NCBI GenBank assembly: GCA_963754265.1
Contig: CAVWFB010000015.1
Location: forward strand, 162,058 to 226,057
Origin: AC-32 sp963754265
GTDB taxonomy: Bacteria; Actinomycetota; Thermoleophilia; Gaiellales; Gaiellaceae
Reading direction: 5' to 3'
Length of the DNA: 64,000 nt
In this document: positions 1-9,226 of the stretch, one piece after another
Layout: every line of letters begins with the position of its first letter
Position numbering within the stretch: position 1 is the stretch's first letter
Notes under the pieces: model-generated
The model's database searches: none
Seen by the model: the letters and a program-made list of their open reading frames with translations, nothing else
What the model was told of the DNA's origin: nothing
Translations under genes and position numbers: made by a program

Positions 1-13
1 CTTGAGCTGAAAG

Positions 14-670
14 ATGTCGGGGATGCGGGAACCTCAGAACATTCAGGGCCTCGCCCGGCGTCGTATCCTCATTGGAACCGGCGCGGGGATCGTCACCCTC
101 GCAATTGCCCTGCTGGTCGGCGCGTCCTGGTCCGTTTCCGTCCTCGTCGGCTGGGATACCGTCACGCTCGTCTTCCTCGGCTGGGTCTGGGCGACCACCA
201 TGCGGAAGGACGCGAACGGAACTGAGCGTCTCGCGATGGCAGAAGACGACTCGCGTGCTACCAGCGACGGTCTGATCCTCGGGGCCAGCGTCGTCAGCCT
301 TGTTGCGATCTTCTTCACTCTCGCCGAGGCGTCGAAGAGCGGCGGAGCCGATGCCGTGCTGCTCGCTGCGCTCGCCGTGTTCAGCATCGTCCTCGGTTGG
401 GCGGTCATTCAGACGACGTTCACGCTCACCTACGCGCGCGTCTACTACACGGCGCCACGCGGCGGGGTCGACTTCGAGGACGGGGATCCCGATTTCCGGG
501 ACTTCGCCTACATGGCGTTCACCATCGGCATGACGTACCAGGTCTCCGACACCGGGATCAGTCAGAAGCGGATACGCCACATCGTCCTCAGGCACGCAAT
601 CCTCTCCTTCGTCTTCGGCACGACCATCATCGCGGTCGCGATCAATGCGGTCGCGAACCTCGTGCGCTAG
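14..670 (+). CDS. DUF1345 family integral membrane protein
   Basis: A 218-residue protein with about five hydrophobic segments (residues 18-40, 44-62, 88-106, 112-136 and 190-215). A conserved-looking FRDFAYMAFTIGMTYQVSDT stretch sits before the last helix. Length and that motif match the DUF1345 family, whose biochemical role is not known. The first ATG is used; a second ATG lies three codons in. It opens the window, so its upstream context is unseen. The PAP2 gene downstream points the other way, so the two converge. Confidence 0.8.
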   Translation: MSGMREPQNIQGLARRRILIGTGAGIVTLAIALLVGASWSVSVLVGWDTVTLVFLGWVWATTMRKDANGTERLAMAEDDSRATSDGLILGASVVSLVAIFFTLAEASKSGGADAVLLAALAVFSIVLGWAVIQTTFTLTYARVYYTAPRGGVDFEDGDPDFRDFAYMAFTIGMTYQVSDTGISQKRIRHIVLRHAILSFVFGTTIIAVAINAVANLVR

Positions 671-762
671 CAGGCAGCGATCGAGGGTCGACCCCGATCC
701 GCCCCCGATGCTTGCAGAACGCTTGCAGCCCGGGCTGATTCCGCCCGTGTGGTCAAACGGGT

Positions 763-1776
763 TCAGCCATGTAGTGCAGGAGGGTCGGGCCCGGATCGGC
801 GATGACGGTTGCGGCCGGTTGGGAGACAGTGTTGAACGTGACGGCGATCGCTCGCGGTCGGCTCCTTGCCCGCGCCTCGCCCGTCGGCGAGCTTCTGAGG
901 GCGAATCGGGCGCAAGGGCGCCGCGGCTTCGGCCGCAACGTCGACGCCGGCGGTCGGGGTAAGCAGCCGTCCGCCGAAGACGACGCTGCAGAGCGCGAAC
1001 CAGGCCCAGCCGAGCGAGAGGCCGCCGATCACGTCCGAGAGCCAGTGAAAGTCGAGCAGGACGCGGCTCGCTGCGACGGCGACCGCAACCGCGACCGACG
1101 CCGCGATCACGATCTGACGCGCCCGCCGTGGAAGGTGGCGCCCGACAATCAGCGCGGCGGCGGCGTAGAACGCGGCCGCCGTCGAGGAGTGTCCGCTCGG
1201 GAACGACGGGCCGAGCGATGCCGCCGCCGGGTCGAGCGTCGGCCGAACGCGGCCGACGAGATCCTTGACTCCGAGCATGATCGCCTCCATGCCGACGAGC
1301 ACCGTGAGCAGGAAGAGAAACGACCAGCGGTCTCGCCAACGGATGACCGCGAACGCGACGAGCGCAAGCGCCAGCACGACCACGACCTCGAGGCGTCCCA
1401 AGTCGGTGAGCGCGTGCAGCCCATTGGTGGACGTCGCGCTGCGGTGGTCGTATCCCCATGCGGCGACAACGTTGTCGAAGCGTTGGATGAAGGCAACCCG
1501 ACGAACAAGGAAGGCCAGAACGCCGAGGGCCAGCCCGCCGAGAAGCGTGATCGACAACGCGAGTGTGAGTAGGAAGCCGGTCGCCACCGTCCGGTCGAGG
1601 CGCCGGACGACCAGCCGTCGCAGGCGGGCGTGAGGCCTCACCGCCTCCCCGGCCGCGCGCGCGACTTCCACGGCAGGCTCCGCCGGCGTCGCGCTCGAGT
1701 GCACGTACCACCGCGCCACGAGGTAGGTCAGCACTCCGGCCGCGAGCGCTGCTGTCAGATCAGCTAAGAGAGGCAC
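763..1776 (-). CDS. PAP2 superfamily membrane phosphatase
   Basis: A 337-residue membrane protein with the three-part PAP2 phosphatase signature: KDLVGRVRP, then PSFPSGHSS, then SRVLLDFHWLSD. These supply the conserved Lys/Arg, Ser-Gly-His and His/Asp of the active site. About six transmembrane helices surround them. Family members dephosphorylate phosphatidic acid, undecaprenyl pyrophosphate or related lipid phosphates at the membrane. The last 50 residues are basic, proline-rich and low in complexity, and may be a tail or the result of a late frame change. It is divergent from the PAP2-kinase fusion that starts about 120 bp away. Confidence 0.85.
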   Translation of the reverse strand: MPLLADLTAALAAGVLTYLVARWYVHSSATPAEPAVEVARAAGEAVRPHARLRRLVVRRLDRTVATGFLLTLALSITLLGGLALGVLAFLVRRVAFIQRFDNVVAAWGYDHRSATSTNGLHALTDLGRLEVVVVLALALVAFAVIRWRDRWSFLFLLTVLVGMEAIMLGVKDLVGRVRPTLDPAAASLGPSFPSGHSSTAAAFYAAAALIVGRHLPRRARQIVIAASVAVAVAVAASRVLLDFHWLSDVIGGLSLGWAWFALCSVVFGGRLLTPTAGVDVAAEAAAPLRPIRPQKLADGRGAGKEPTASDRRHVQHCLPTGRNRHRRSGPDPPALHG

Positions 1777-1898
1777 TCGAGTCGGTCGAGATGAGTGGAG
1801 TTGGGATCCCCACGCTGCGCCGATGTTTCCAATTCGGACAAACGAGAAACCATGCCTCTCGAGGCTCGGCGTTCTGGTCAGAAAACGCGGCCACTCAA

Positions 1899-3620
1899 TT
1901 GTCTACCCAAACCGTCACAACCAAGGACTATTCCGCTGCCCGCGAACCCGCCGACGACGAGCGTACTTCGCCGCTGTGGTTCCCCGTTCTGGACGCGAAG
2001 CCGCGCCGCGGGAGAAGACTGGCGCTGCCCGGCGCGCGCCACCCGTTCTGGACATACGTCTGCGGCGTCCTTGTCTCCTTCGTCGTTATCGCAGCGCTGT
2101 CGATCCTCACGGGCCTGCTCATCACGCACGTCGCGCTCCGGGTGCATTGGCTTGCCGGCGACGACGAGCGTCTCGTTCGGTTTCTCGCCCGTCATCGCTC
2201 AGGCAGCCTGACGGAGGCCTCGCTCGTCGGTTCGATCATGGCCGGCGGCGTCGTCCTGCCGATCATCGCGGGCATCGCTGCGGTGATCGCGGCGGTGGCC
2301 AAGCACTGGCGGTTGGCCGGGTTCCTCCTTTTCGCCCTTGCCGTCGAGTCGGGCTCCTACCGCGCGACGACGTTGGTGATCCACCGTCACCGCCCTGAGG
2401 TCCACCGGCTCGAGAGCTTGCCGGTAGACGCCAGCTATCCGTCGGGGCACACCGCGGCCTCGATCGCCGTGTACTGGGGGATCGCACTCCTGCTCACGTC
2501 ACGAATCTCGAGCGTCACCGCACGGATCTGCATCTGGACCGTCGCAGCACTCATTCCGGTGTACGTGGCGTTCTCGCGGATGTACCGAGGCATGCATCAC
2601 CCGCTGGACATCGGCGGCGGAGTGCTCATCGGCATCGCGGCGCTGTCGGCCATGGTTCTCGTCAGCCGGGCCTCGCACGTCGTCTCGTCCCCGACACCGA
2701 AGCGCCCCGAAGTGACAAAGGTCGCGGTCATCGCGCATGCCGGTAAGTCGTTCGACGGCGGCCTGCCCCAGCTCCGGCGCGAGCTCGAGCGTCAGGGCGT
2801 CGACGATCCGCTGTGGGTCGAAATCGCGAAGAGCCGGTTCGCGGCCAAGCAGGTGGAGCGCGTCCTGGACGAGGGCGCCGAGCTGCTCTTCGTCTGGGGC
2901 GGCGATGGCATTGCGCAGCGTTCCATCGATGCGCTGGCCGGGTCGGAAACAGCCCTCGCAATCGTCCCCGCCGGGACTGCGAACCTCTTGGCAACGAACC
3001 TCGGGATCCCGCAGCACATCGAGCAGGCTGTCTCGATCGGCCTTCGGGGAGAGCGTCGCAAACTCGACGTCGGCCGATTCAACGGCGAGCGCTTCGCGGT
3101 GATGGCGGGCGCGGGATTCGACGCGTCGATGATCCAGGAGGCCGACGGGGGCCTCAAGGACCGGCTCGGACGTGTCGCTTACGTGTGGACCGGGTCCAGG
3201 AACCTGCGGGCGAAGCCTTTCAACGCGAAGATCGCGGTGGACGGGGTTCCCTGGTATGCCGGTGCCGCCAGCTGCATCCTGGTCGGCAACGTCGGCCGCC
3301 TGTTCGGCGGCATCGAGGTCTTCGAGGATGCGCGCCCGGACGACGGACGGCTCGAGATCGGCGTCGTCAACGCGGACGGCGTCGCGGACTGGGTGCGGAC
3401 GTTGGCGCGGACGGCGGTCGGCCAGGCTGAACGCTCGCCTCTGGTGCAGGCGACGAGCGCGACGAAGGTCAAGGTCAAGCTCGACCGGAAGGTGCTCTAC
3501 GAGGTCGACGGAAGTGATCGCAAGAAGGTCAAGTCGTTCACGATCAAGGTGCAGCCCGCGGCGATCACGATCTGCACCCCAAGAGAGGAGCGGAGACACG
3601 ATGTCAACGGTCCAGCGTGA
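1899..3620 (+). CDS. PAP2 phosphatase-diacylglycerol kinase (YegS/BmrU-type) fusion protein
   Basis: One frame joins two lipid enzymes. The N-terminal half has PAP2 helices with IHRHRPEVH, YPSGHTA and FSRMYRGMHHPLD. The C-terminal half (about residue 270 on) is a diacylglycerol-kinase catalytic domain with VWGGDGIAQ and IVPAGTANLLATNLGIP, then the all-beta second lobe (GAGFDASM to VDGS). The first part could dephosphorylate a lipid and the second phosphorylate one. I chose the TTG at 1899 (573 aa) because codon use upstream, back to the ATG at 1791, is not coding-like; the longer form would be 609 aa. The end overlaps the next start by 20 bp, so the two are probably translationally coupled. 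Confidence 0.85.
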   Translation: MSTQTVTTKDYSAAREPADDERTSPLWFPVLDAKPRRGRRLALPGARHPFWTYVCGVLVSFVVIAALSILTGLLITHVALRVHWLAGDDERLVRFLARHRSGSLTEASLVGSIMAGGVVLPIIAGIAAVIAAVAKHWRLAGFLLFALAVESGSYRATTLVIHRHRPEVHRLESLPVDASYPSGHTAASIAVYWGIALLLTSRISSVTARICIWTVAALIPVYVAFSRMYRGMHHPLDIGGGVLIGIAALSAMVLVSRASHVVSSPTPKRPEVTKVAVIAHAGKSFDGGLPQLRRELERQGVDDPLWVEIAKSRFAAKQVERVLDEGAELLFVWGGDGIAQRSIDALAGSETALAIVPAGTANLLATNLGIPQHIEQAVSIGLRGERRKLDVGRFNGERFAVMAGAGFDASMIQEADGGLKDRLGRVAYVWTGSRNLRAKPFNAKIAVDGVPWYAGAASCILVGNVGRLFGGIEVFEDARPDDGRLEIGVVNADGVADWVRTLARTAVGQAERSPLVQATSATKVKVKLDRKVLYEVDGSDRKKVKSFTIKVQPAAITICTPREERRHDVNGPA

Positions 3621-4440
3621 TTCGTCCGTCTCGGTGCGCCGGGCGCAATCGGCCGGGGAAGGATTCGTCAACTCACGGCTCTTTGCGATCCTCTCGCGGG
3701 CCGGGTTTGTCGCCCGCGCCCTGGTCTATGGGATCATCGGCGTGCTGGCGTTCGATCTCGCGATCGGGCAGGGCGGCAAGATCACAAACCAGCAGGGAGC
3801 TCTCAGGTCGGTCGAACAGCATCCCTTCGGTCACTTCCTGCTCACGCTCCTCGCAGTCGGTCTGGGCGGCTACGCGCTCTGGCGGCTCCTCCGGGCCGCT
3901 CTCGGCCACGGCCGTGAAGGCACCGACCGCGGGATCGAGCGCCTCGGCGCCCTCGGCAGCGGGATCGCGTACGCCGCGATGTGCGTCGTCGCAGTCCAGA
4001 TCCTCACCGGCCCAGGGACGTCCGGGAAGGGAGCGAAGAAGACGGCCGGTGACGTGTTCACCTGGCCAGCCGGGCGCTGGCTGGTTGCGATCGCGGGCGT
4101 CGTGCTGGCAGGCGTCGCCTGCTACCAGCTGATTCGCGGTCTCCGCAAGAAGTTCCTCGACGACTCGAAGACGGATCAGATGCCGCAGCCCATCTACAAG
4201 GTGTTCACCGTGCTGGGCACGATCGGACACGTAGCGCGCGCGGTCGTCTTCGGGCTGGTCGCCGTCTTCCTCATCAAGGCGGCCTATGACTACAAGGCAA
4301 ACGAGGCGATCGGGCTCGACGGCGCCCTGGGGAAGCTGTACGACGGCGCGTACGGGCCATGGCTTCTCGGCGCCGTCGCCGCCGGGCTGATCGCATTCGC
4401 CTGCTTCTCGCTGCTGGAAGCGCGATACCGGAAAATCTAG
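3601..4440 (+). CDS. DUF1206 domain membrane protein
   Basis: A 279-residue protein with six hydrophobic segments arranged as three repeats of a two-helix unit. Each repeat begins with a small-residue, Arg-containing helix such as RAGFVARALVYGIIGVLAF, GSGIAYAAMCVVAVQIL or TIGHVARAVVFGLVAVFLI. That threefold repeat is typical of DUF1206, a family of unknown function. The ATG at 3601 has an AGGAG box 10 bp upstream and lies inside the 3' end of the PAP2-kinase gene, so it belongs to that operon. Confidence 0.85.
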   Translation: MSTVQRDSSVSVRRAQSAGEGFVNSRLFAILSRAGFVARALVYGIIGVLAFDLAIGQGGKITNQQGALRSVEQHPFGHFLLTLLAVGLGGYALWRLLRAALGHGREGTDRGIERLGALGSGIAYAAMCVVAVQILTGPGTSGKGAKKTAGDVFTWPAGRWLVAIAGVVLAGVACYQLIRGLRKKFLDDSKTDQMPQPIYKVFTVLGTIGHVARAVVFGLVAVFLIKAAYDYKANEAIGLDGALGKLYDGAYGPWLLGAVAAGLIAFACFSLLEARYRKI

Positions 4441-4450
4441 TCCCGAGCAC

Positions 4451-6112
4451 GTGCACATGAGCGAACCGGGCGACAGCGATCCCGAGCTCTTGCTCGGCCC
4501 CATGCTCCGCTACGCGGGGACGGAGAGCGCGACCTTCTGGCTCGAGACCAGCGCATCGTGCGAGGTCGAGATCCTCGGACACCGCACGTCGACCTTTGCC
4601 GTCGAGGGGCATTACTACGCCCTGCTCCTCGTCGAGGATCTCACCCCTGGCTCCGTGACTCCGTATGAGGTCAGGCTCGACGGAAAGCTCGCCTGGCCTC
4701 CAGAGGACGGACGCCCGCACCCTGTTGTGCGGACTCGAAACCACGAGCGCCGCGCACGGCTCGCCTTGGGATCGTGCCGGGTTGGCGACCCGCAACCGAC
4801 GAGCCTTGGCACCGCATGGCCGAAGGACGTCCGCGCCATCGGAATCGACGCGCTCTGGACGTATGCGAAGCAGCTTCAGCGCGGGGACGTCGAGTGGCCT
4901 GACGCGGTGCTCCTCCTCGGCGACCAGGTGTACGCCGACGAGGTCTCACCGCAGACCCTCGCATTCATCCGGGAGAAGCGTGGGACGGACGAGCCTCCCG
5001 GGGAGCAGATCGCCGACTTCGAGGAGTTCACGCGGCTCTATCGGGAGTCCTGGTCGGAGCCGGACATCCGATGGCTGTTCTCCACCGTGCCGACGGTCAT
5101 GATCTTCGACGACCACGACGTGCACGACGACTGGAACATCTCCTGGCTTTGGGTCGAGGAGATGCGTCGAACGAACTGGTGGGAGAGCCGGATCACAGGC
5201 GCGTTCATGGCCTATTGGCTCTACCAGCATCTCGGCAACCTCTCCCCGCCCGAGCTCGAGGAGGACACGACGTTTCCGCAAGTGAAAGCTGAGCGGGAGG
5301 CGGGACCGCTCCTTCGCCGGCTCGCCCACACGTGGGATCGTGAGTCGGCCGCGAGCCGCTGGGCCTTCTACCGCGACTTCGGAGACACGCGCCTTCTCGT
5401 CCTGGACTCGCGCGCCGCGCGCGTGCTGTCGGACGGTCGGCGGCAGATGGTCGACGACGAGGAATGGGACTGGATCGTCGACCATGCGAGCGGCGCATTC
5501 GACCACGTGATTATCGCCAGCACCCTTCCGGTGTTCCTGCCGCGCGGGATCCACCATTTTCAGGCGTGGAACGAGTCGCTGTGCGCAGGGCGTTGGGGCC
5601 GCCTCCTCGCGGGCCTCAGCGAGCGACTCAGGCGCGCCGTGGATCTCGAGCATTGGGCGGCGTTCAACCGGTCGTTCGAGCAGCTGTGCAACTGGCTACG
5701 GACGATCGCCCACGGCACCGCGGACACCCCTCCTCCGGCTTCGATCCTGCTTCTCGGCGGCGACGTCCACAGCAGCTCGGTAAGCGAGATCGATCTCGGC
5801 CCGAACGGGTCTTGCAGGGTCCACCAGATCGTTTGTTCACCGTTTCGCAATCCGCTCTCGGCGATGGAGCGCCGCGTCATGAAGGCGACCGGCTCCCGCA
5901 TCGCCGAGAAGATCTTCTTCCTCCTGGCGAAGCTGGCCGCGGTAGATTCGCCGTCTGCCACGTGGCGGCCGCTTCGACCGGCGACGTTCGAAAATACGCT
6001 GGGAGAGCTCGTTCTCGATGGCCGCGCGGGGAGCATGACGATCTGGCGGAGCCCGCGCGAGGGCGAGGACGTTGAACGGCTGGTCGTTGATCAGCGCACC
6101 GCGCTCACCTGA
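4451..6112 (+). CDS. PhoD-like metallophosphatase
   Basis: A 553-residue protein with the PhoD order of metal-binding motifs: LGSCRVGDPQ, LLLGDQVYADE, IFDDHDVHDDWN and LLLGGDVHSS. An N-terminal beta-sandwich (residues 10-100) precedes them, as in PhoD phosphatases and phosphodiesterases. There is no signal peptide or Tat motif at the N-terminus, so it is probably cytoplasmic, unlike classical secreted PhoD. The GTG at 4451 and the ATG at 4457 are both possible starts. It lies 10 bp after DUF1206 and probably shares its transcript. The substrate cannot be read from sequence. Confidence 0.88.
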   Translation: MHMSEPGDSDPELLLGPMLRYAGTESATFWLETSASCEVEILGHRTSTFAVEGHYYALLLVEDLTPGSVTPYEVRLDGKLAWPPEDGRPHPVVRTRNHERRARLALGSCRVGDPQPTSLGTAWPKDVRAIGIDALWTYAKQLQRGDVEWPDAVLLLGDQVYADEVSPQTLAFIREKRGTDEPPGEQIADFEEFTRLYRESWSEPDIRWLFSTVPTVMIFDDHDVHDDWNISWLWVEEMRRTNWWESRITGAFMAYWLYQHLGNLSPPELEEDTTFPQVKAEREAGPLLRRLAHTWDRESAASRWAFYRDFGDTRLLVLDSRAARVLSDGRRQMVDDEEWDWIVDHASGAFDHVIIASTLPVFLPRGIHHFQAWNESLCAGRWGRLLAGLSERLRRAVDLEHWAAFNRSFEQLCNWLRTIAHGTADTPPPASILLLGGDVHSSSVSEIDLGPNGSCRVHQIVCSPFRNPLSAMERRVMKATGSRIAEKIFFLLAKLAAVDSPSATWRPLRPATFENTLGELVLDGRAGSMTIWRSPREGEDVERLVVDQRTALT

Positions 6113-6160
6113 CCGTGGCGAGGAACCGGGCGCTGCGTCTAGTTCGCACCCACAAGGCGG

Positions 6161-7606
6161 CTACCCGTCTACGAACAGGCCTTGGAGCGGGCCGAGCAGC
6201 CGCTTCGAGTGCCGTGAGACCCCGGGGAGCTCCACGAGCCGGTGGGTCAGCGGAGACCCCGCGCGGCGCCTCTCGAGTTGCTCGTTGGCGATCAGCTTCC
6301 AGCGGTTGTCCACGACCGCCGCCACTTCGCCATCGACCCGCTCGAGCGGTAGCTCGAGGTGCTCGGCCCAGAGACGGAGACGGGTCTGGCGTGCGACCGC
6401 TGGATCATGGGTGACGATGTTCATCTCGGTGTCGTTAAAGAGCGAGTGATCGTTCAGGTTGGCTGAGCCGACCGTCAACCAGGCGTCATCGACGATCCCA
6501 ATCTTGGCGTGCACATACACGGGGTCCGCAAGCGCACCGTTGCGGGCGTAGAGCGTGGTGGCGAGGAAGCGACCGGCGTCCTCGTCGGCCTCGACTAGCG
6601 ACGCAACCTGGCCACGTGAGGCATCGGCGCCGTCATTCGGATTAGCAGGCAGCACAGCGACGATCCGGAAGTCGTCGCGAGGCGGCCGGCGCAGCTTGTC
6701 GCAGAGGATGGTGACCACTTCGGGCGACCAGAGGAACTGGTTCTCGAGGTAGACGAACTGCCGCGCCGAGCGGAGCGCGCGGAGGTAGGACTCGAGGATC
6801 CGGAACTCGCCCCGCGGCACTGAGTCGTAGACAGCGTCGGGGATCGTGCGCACGACCTGTAGCCCGACGTCGCCCTCGGGCGCAGGGGCCTCGGTCGCCG
6901 GCAGCGTCTCGCCGGTGACCTCGCGCCAGCGCAGCCGGAAGTGCTCGGCGACGTCGATCACGGCTGGACCTTGGATCCGTGTCGCGGCGTCATGCCAGCC
7001 AAGCTGGGCTCGTGCGGGGTGGTCGTGCGTGTCGAAGCGATCGCCCGCCTCGACCGTCAGGTCGATCCCGCCGACGAACGCCACCCGGTCGTCGATCACG
7101 ATCGTCTTCTCGTGGTGGCAATGAAGCGGCCGTTCCCGGGCGTCGAGAGCGCAGCGGATTTGCGAACCGTGACAGAGCCGGTCGCGCATGGCGCGCACCT
7201 CCCGCCGGGAGGGGTGGAAGAGCGGCAGCGGCGCACCAGCCCAGGCCAGAACGCGCACGTCGACCTGCGCGGAGAGCTCGGCGAGCAGGTTGCGCAACAC
7301 CGTCGGGGGCCCATCGCGGGTGAGATCGAGCTCCGGAGAGAAGTACCAACCGGTCAGGTGGATGTGTGACTCAGCAGCCGCGAGCGCCTCCGCCATCGCG
7401 GGTAATGCGTTCGCCCCATCGATCAGCACCTCCAGCTCGTTGCCGCCTCGGGCCGGGGGGTGGCCACCTGCCCAGCCCGAGCCGCTCGAATCGAGCACGT
7501 ACTCCCAACCGAGCCGGCGCAACCGCCGTCGATGATGCACGCAGACGCGATGGTCGACCGCTCGGCCAAGGGCGCGGTCGATCGAGAAAGCGACGCCGCT
7601 CTTCAT
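6161..7606 (-). CDS. Phospholipase D-type phosphatidyltransferase (cardiolipin synthase-like)
   Basis: Two HKD motifs are present: HEKTIVIDD (His near residue 165, followed by AFVGGIDL) and HAKIGIVDD (about residue 385, followed by VGSANLNDHS). Two HKD motifs define the PLD superfamily, and the 481-residue length and GSANLN box match bacterial cardiolipin synthases and phosphatidyltransferases. No N-terminal transmembrane helix is obvious, unlike E. coli ClsA. It converges with the PhoD-like gene; the ATG at 7606 is the first in frame. Confidence 0.85.
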   Translation of the reverse strand: MKSGVAFSIDRALGRAVDHRVCVHHRRRLRRLGWEYVLDSSGSGWAGGHPPARGGNELEVLIDGANALPAMAEALAAAESHIHLTGWYFSPELDLTRDGPPTVLRNLLAELSAQVDVRVLAWAGAPLPLFHPSRREVRAMRDRLCHGSQIRCALDARERPLHCHHEKTIVIDDRVAFVGGIDLTVEAGDRFDTHDHPARAQLGWHDAATRIQGPAVIDVAEHFRLRWREVTGETLPATEAPAPEGDVGLQVVRTIPDAVYDSVPRGEFRILESYLRALRSARQFVYLENQFLWSPEVVTILCDKLRRPPRDDFRIVAVLPANPNDGADASRGQVASLVEADEDAGRFLATTLYARNGALADPVYVHAKIGIVDDAWLTVGSANLNDHSLFNDTEMNIVTHDPAVARQTRLRLWAEHLELPLERVDGEVAAVVDNRWKLIANEQLERRRAGSPLTHRLVELPGVSRHSKRLLGPLQGLFVDG

Positions 7607-7817
7607 CGGCGGCGAGGATAGGCGAGCCAGGTGAAGTGCGCGAGAGCCGACAACACGGAGCTCAGATGTTTATGCGTTGTAGATGTGGACAGACCGGTCT
7701 TACTACACGGACCGTTCGGCGCAGTGCTTCCAGCTCTGCCTGTATCAGGTCACGGTGGTTTGCGAGGGGATGGGTCTGAGTCCTCCGCCGTAATCGATAC
7801 TACGAGGGAGGCACCAC

Positions 7818-8108
7818 ATGGCAGCAACCGAAACCGCTGAGCGGCGGCGCACGAACGCGTCGCCCAGCAAGACTCGTCGAACGACCGACGAGACGAAGAA
7901 CGCGTTCAAGACGACCGAGTTCTTTGCGATGGTCGGCATCATCGGGGCGATCCTGATCGCCTCGGCCGTCTCCGACAGCTTCGGCGACCGCCGCGCCTGG
8001 ACGCTCGTCGCGGCAGTCGCGATCGGCTACATGATCAGCCGCGGGCTCGCCAAGTCCGGCACCAAGTACGTCGGCGGCGAAGACCCGCTCAGCCGGAACG
8101 ACCACTAG
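7818..8108 (+). CDS. Small membrane protein of unknown function
   Basis: A 96-residue protein I cannot assign. A basic, Thr/Ser-rich N-terminus (residues 1-33) is followed by two hydrophobic helices (about 36-52 and 62-77) separated by a short DSFGDRRAW turn, and a polar C-terminus. A GGGAGG-like ribosome site lies just before the ATG. It is the first of a run of small genes on this strand. Confidence 0.7.
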   Translation: MAATETAERRRTNASPSKTRRTTDETKNAFKTTEFFAMVGIIGAILIASAVSDSFGDRRAWTLVAAVAIGYMISRGLAKSGTKYVGGEDPLSRNDH

Positions 8109-8185
8109 GCAACGCGCTTTGAGGGCTGTGCCGGGGCATCCGCCTCGGCACGGCCACGGTCACCATCAACCCGTGAGGAGAGTTC

Positions 8186-8656
8186 ATGCCCAAGATCCAA
8201 GACTCGATTGAGGTTCAGGCTCCCGTCCGGCGGGCCTACAACCAGTGGACGCAGTTCGAGGAGTTCCCGAAGTTCATGGAGGGAATCCAGTCCGTCCAGC
8301 AGCTCGATGACACACACGTCCAGTGGGTCGCAGAGATCGGCGGCAAGAGCCGGCAGTGGACGACCGAGATCACCGAGCAGCAGCCGGACAAGAAGGTCGC
8401 CTGGAAGACGATCGACGGCGAGGTCAAGAACGACGGCGCCGTCAGCTTCGAGGAGATCGCCGGCGGTCAGACGCGTGTCAACGTCGAGATGGACGTCGAA
8501 GGCGACTCGACCGCGGCGAACGTCGCGGCCGACCTCCTCGGCGTCGTCAAGCGTCAGGTGCGCGGAGACCTCGAGCGGTTCAAGCAGCTGATCGAGAGTC
8601 GCGACGAAGAGACCGGTGCTTGGCGGGGCGAGGTGCAGCAGGGCGACACGAAGTAG
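8186..8656 (+). CDS. SRPBCC family protein (polyketide cyclase/COQ10-like)
   Basis: A 156-residue protein with the START-fold pattern: IQDSIEVQAPVRRAYNQW at the start, a FEEFPKFMEGI helix, alternating beta strands (VQWVAEIGG, KVAWKTIDGE, VNVEMDVEGD), and a long C-terminal helix ending LERFKQLIESR. This matches the SRPBCC/cyclase superfamily that binds hydrophobic ligands; which ligand is not evident. A GAGGAG site precedes the ATG. Small SRPBCC proteins of this type often sit beside stress-response genes, as seems to be the case here. Confidence 0.8.
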   Translation: MPKIQDSIEVQAPVRRAYNQWTQFEEFPKFMEGIQSVQQLDDTHVQWVAEIGGKSRQWTTEITEQQPDKKVAWKTIDGEVKNDGAVSFEEIAGGQTRVNVEMDVEGDSTAANVAADLLGVVKRQVRGDLERFKQLIESRDEETGAWRGEVQQGDTK

Positions 8657-8814
8657 GGCGATCAGCGGCGCGCGCGCGTCTTGGGCCGGACGAAGCCGCG
8701 AACGTGCTGCGCGGCACGACTCGCACTTCCGTGACCGCCGATGTTTTTGGAGTCTCGGTCATGGGAAGCAAAACGACAATTTCGACACGAACAGTGAAGG
8801 AATGGAGGTTGAAA

Positions 8815-9196
8815 ATGCCCGACATGAACAAGTTTTCAGAGCAGGTGATCGACCTGGCGGAGCGGTTCGCGGACATGACGGACGCCGCGCAGGGCAAGGG
8901 CAACCGTAAGAGCATGGGGGCGCGCTGGCTGATCCTTCCTGCGGCCGGTGCGGGTCTCTACGCGCTCGGTGCGAGCGGCGGCTTCAAGACGCAAAACCAA
9001 GAAGGTCATGAGCCAGGCCAAGGCGCGAGCTTCTGAGTTGCCAAACGATCTGATGAATCGTGTTGAGCAGGTCTCCGGAGTGACGGAGAACCGCTCGAAG
9101 AATGGTGCCCGCCAAACAGGGCAGAAATCATCTCGGAGTTCAAAGAGCCGTCAGAGTCGAAGTCAAAGCCGCCGCAAGACCAGTTCCGCCCGCTGA
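8815..9196 (+). CDS. Small single-helix membrane protein with basic tail (frameshifted)
   Basis: The ATG at 8815 follows a GGAGG box. The frame gives an amphipathic N-terminus, a helix (ARWLILPAAGAGLYALGAS) and then degenerates after GGFK near 8990. Removing one base there restores GGFKRKTKKVMSQAKARASE, which runs to the stop at 9196 as a Lys/Arg/Ser-rich tail with an ELPNDLMNRV helix. The joined product would be about 126 aa. The clean continuation strongly suggests a one-base insertion rather than two genes. Function unknown; the layout (short helix, then charged tail) recalls YtxH-like stress proteins, but that is only a resemblance. Confidence 0.55.
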
Positions 9197-9226
9197 GATA
9201 GCGGGTTTTCCCGTGAGAGGAGGCTG

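Noticed and set aside
1791..1898. Longer start for the PAP2-kinase fusion
   Set aside because: The 36 extra codons lack the GC-rich third-position bias of neighbouring genes, and no ribosome site stands before the ATG.
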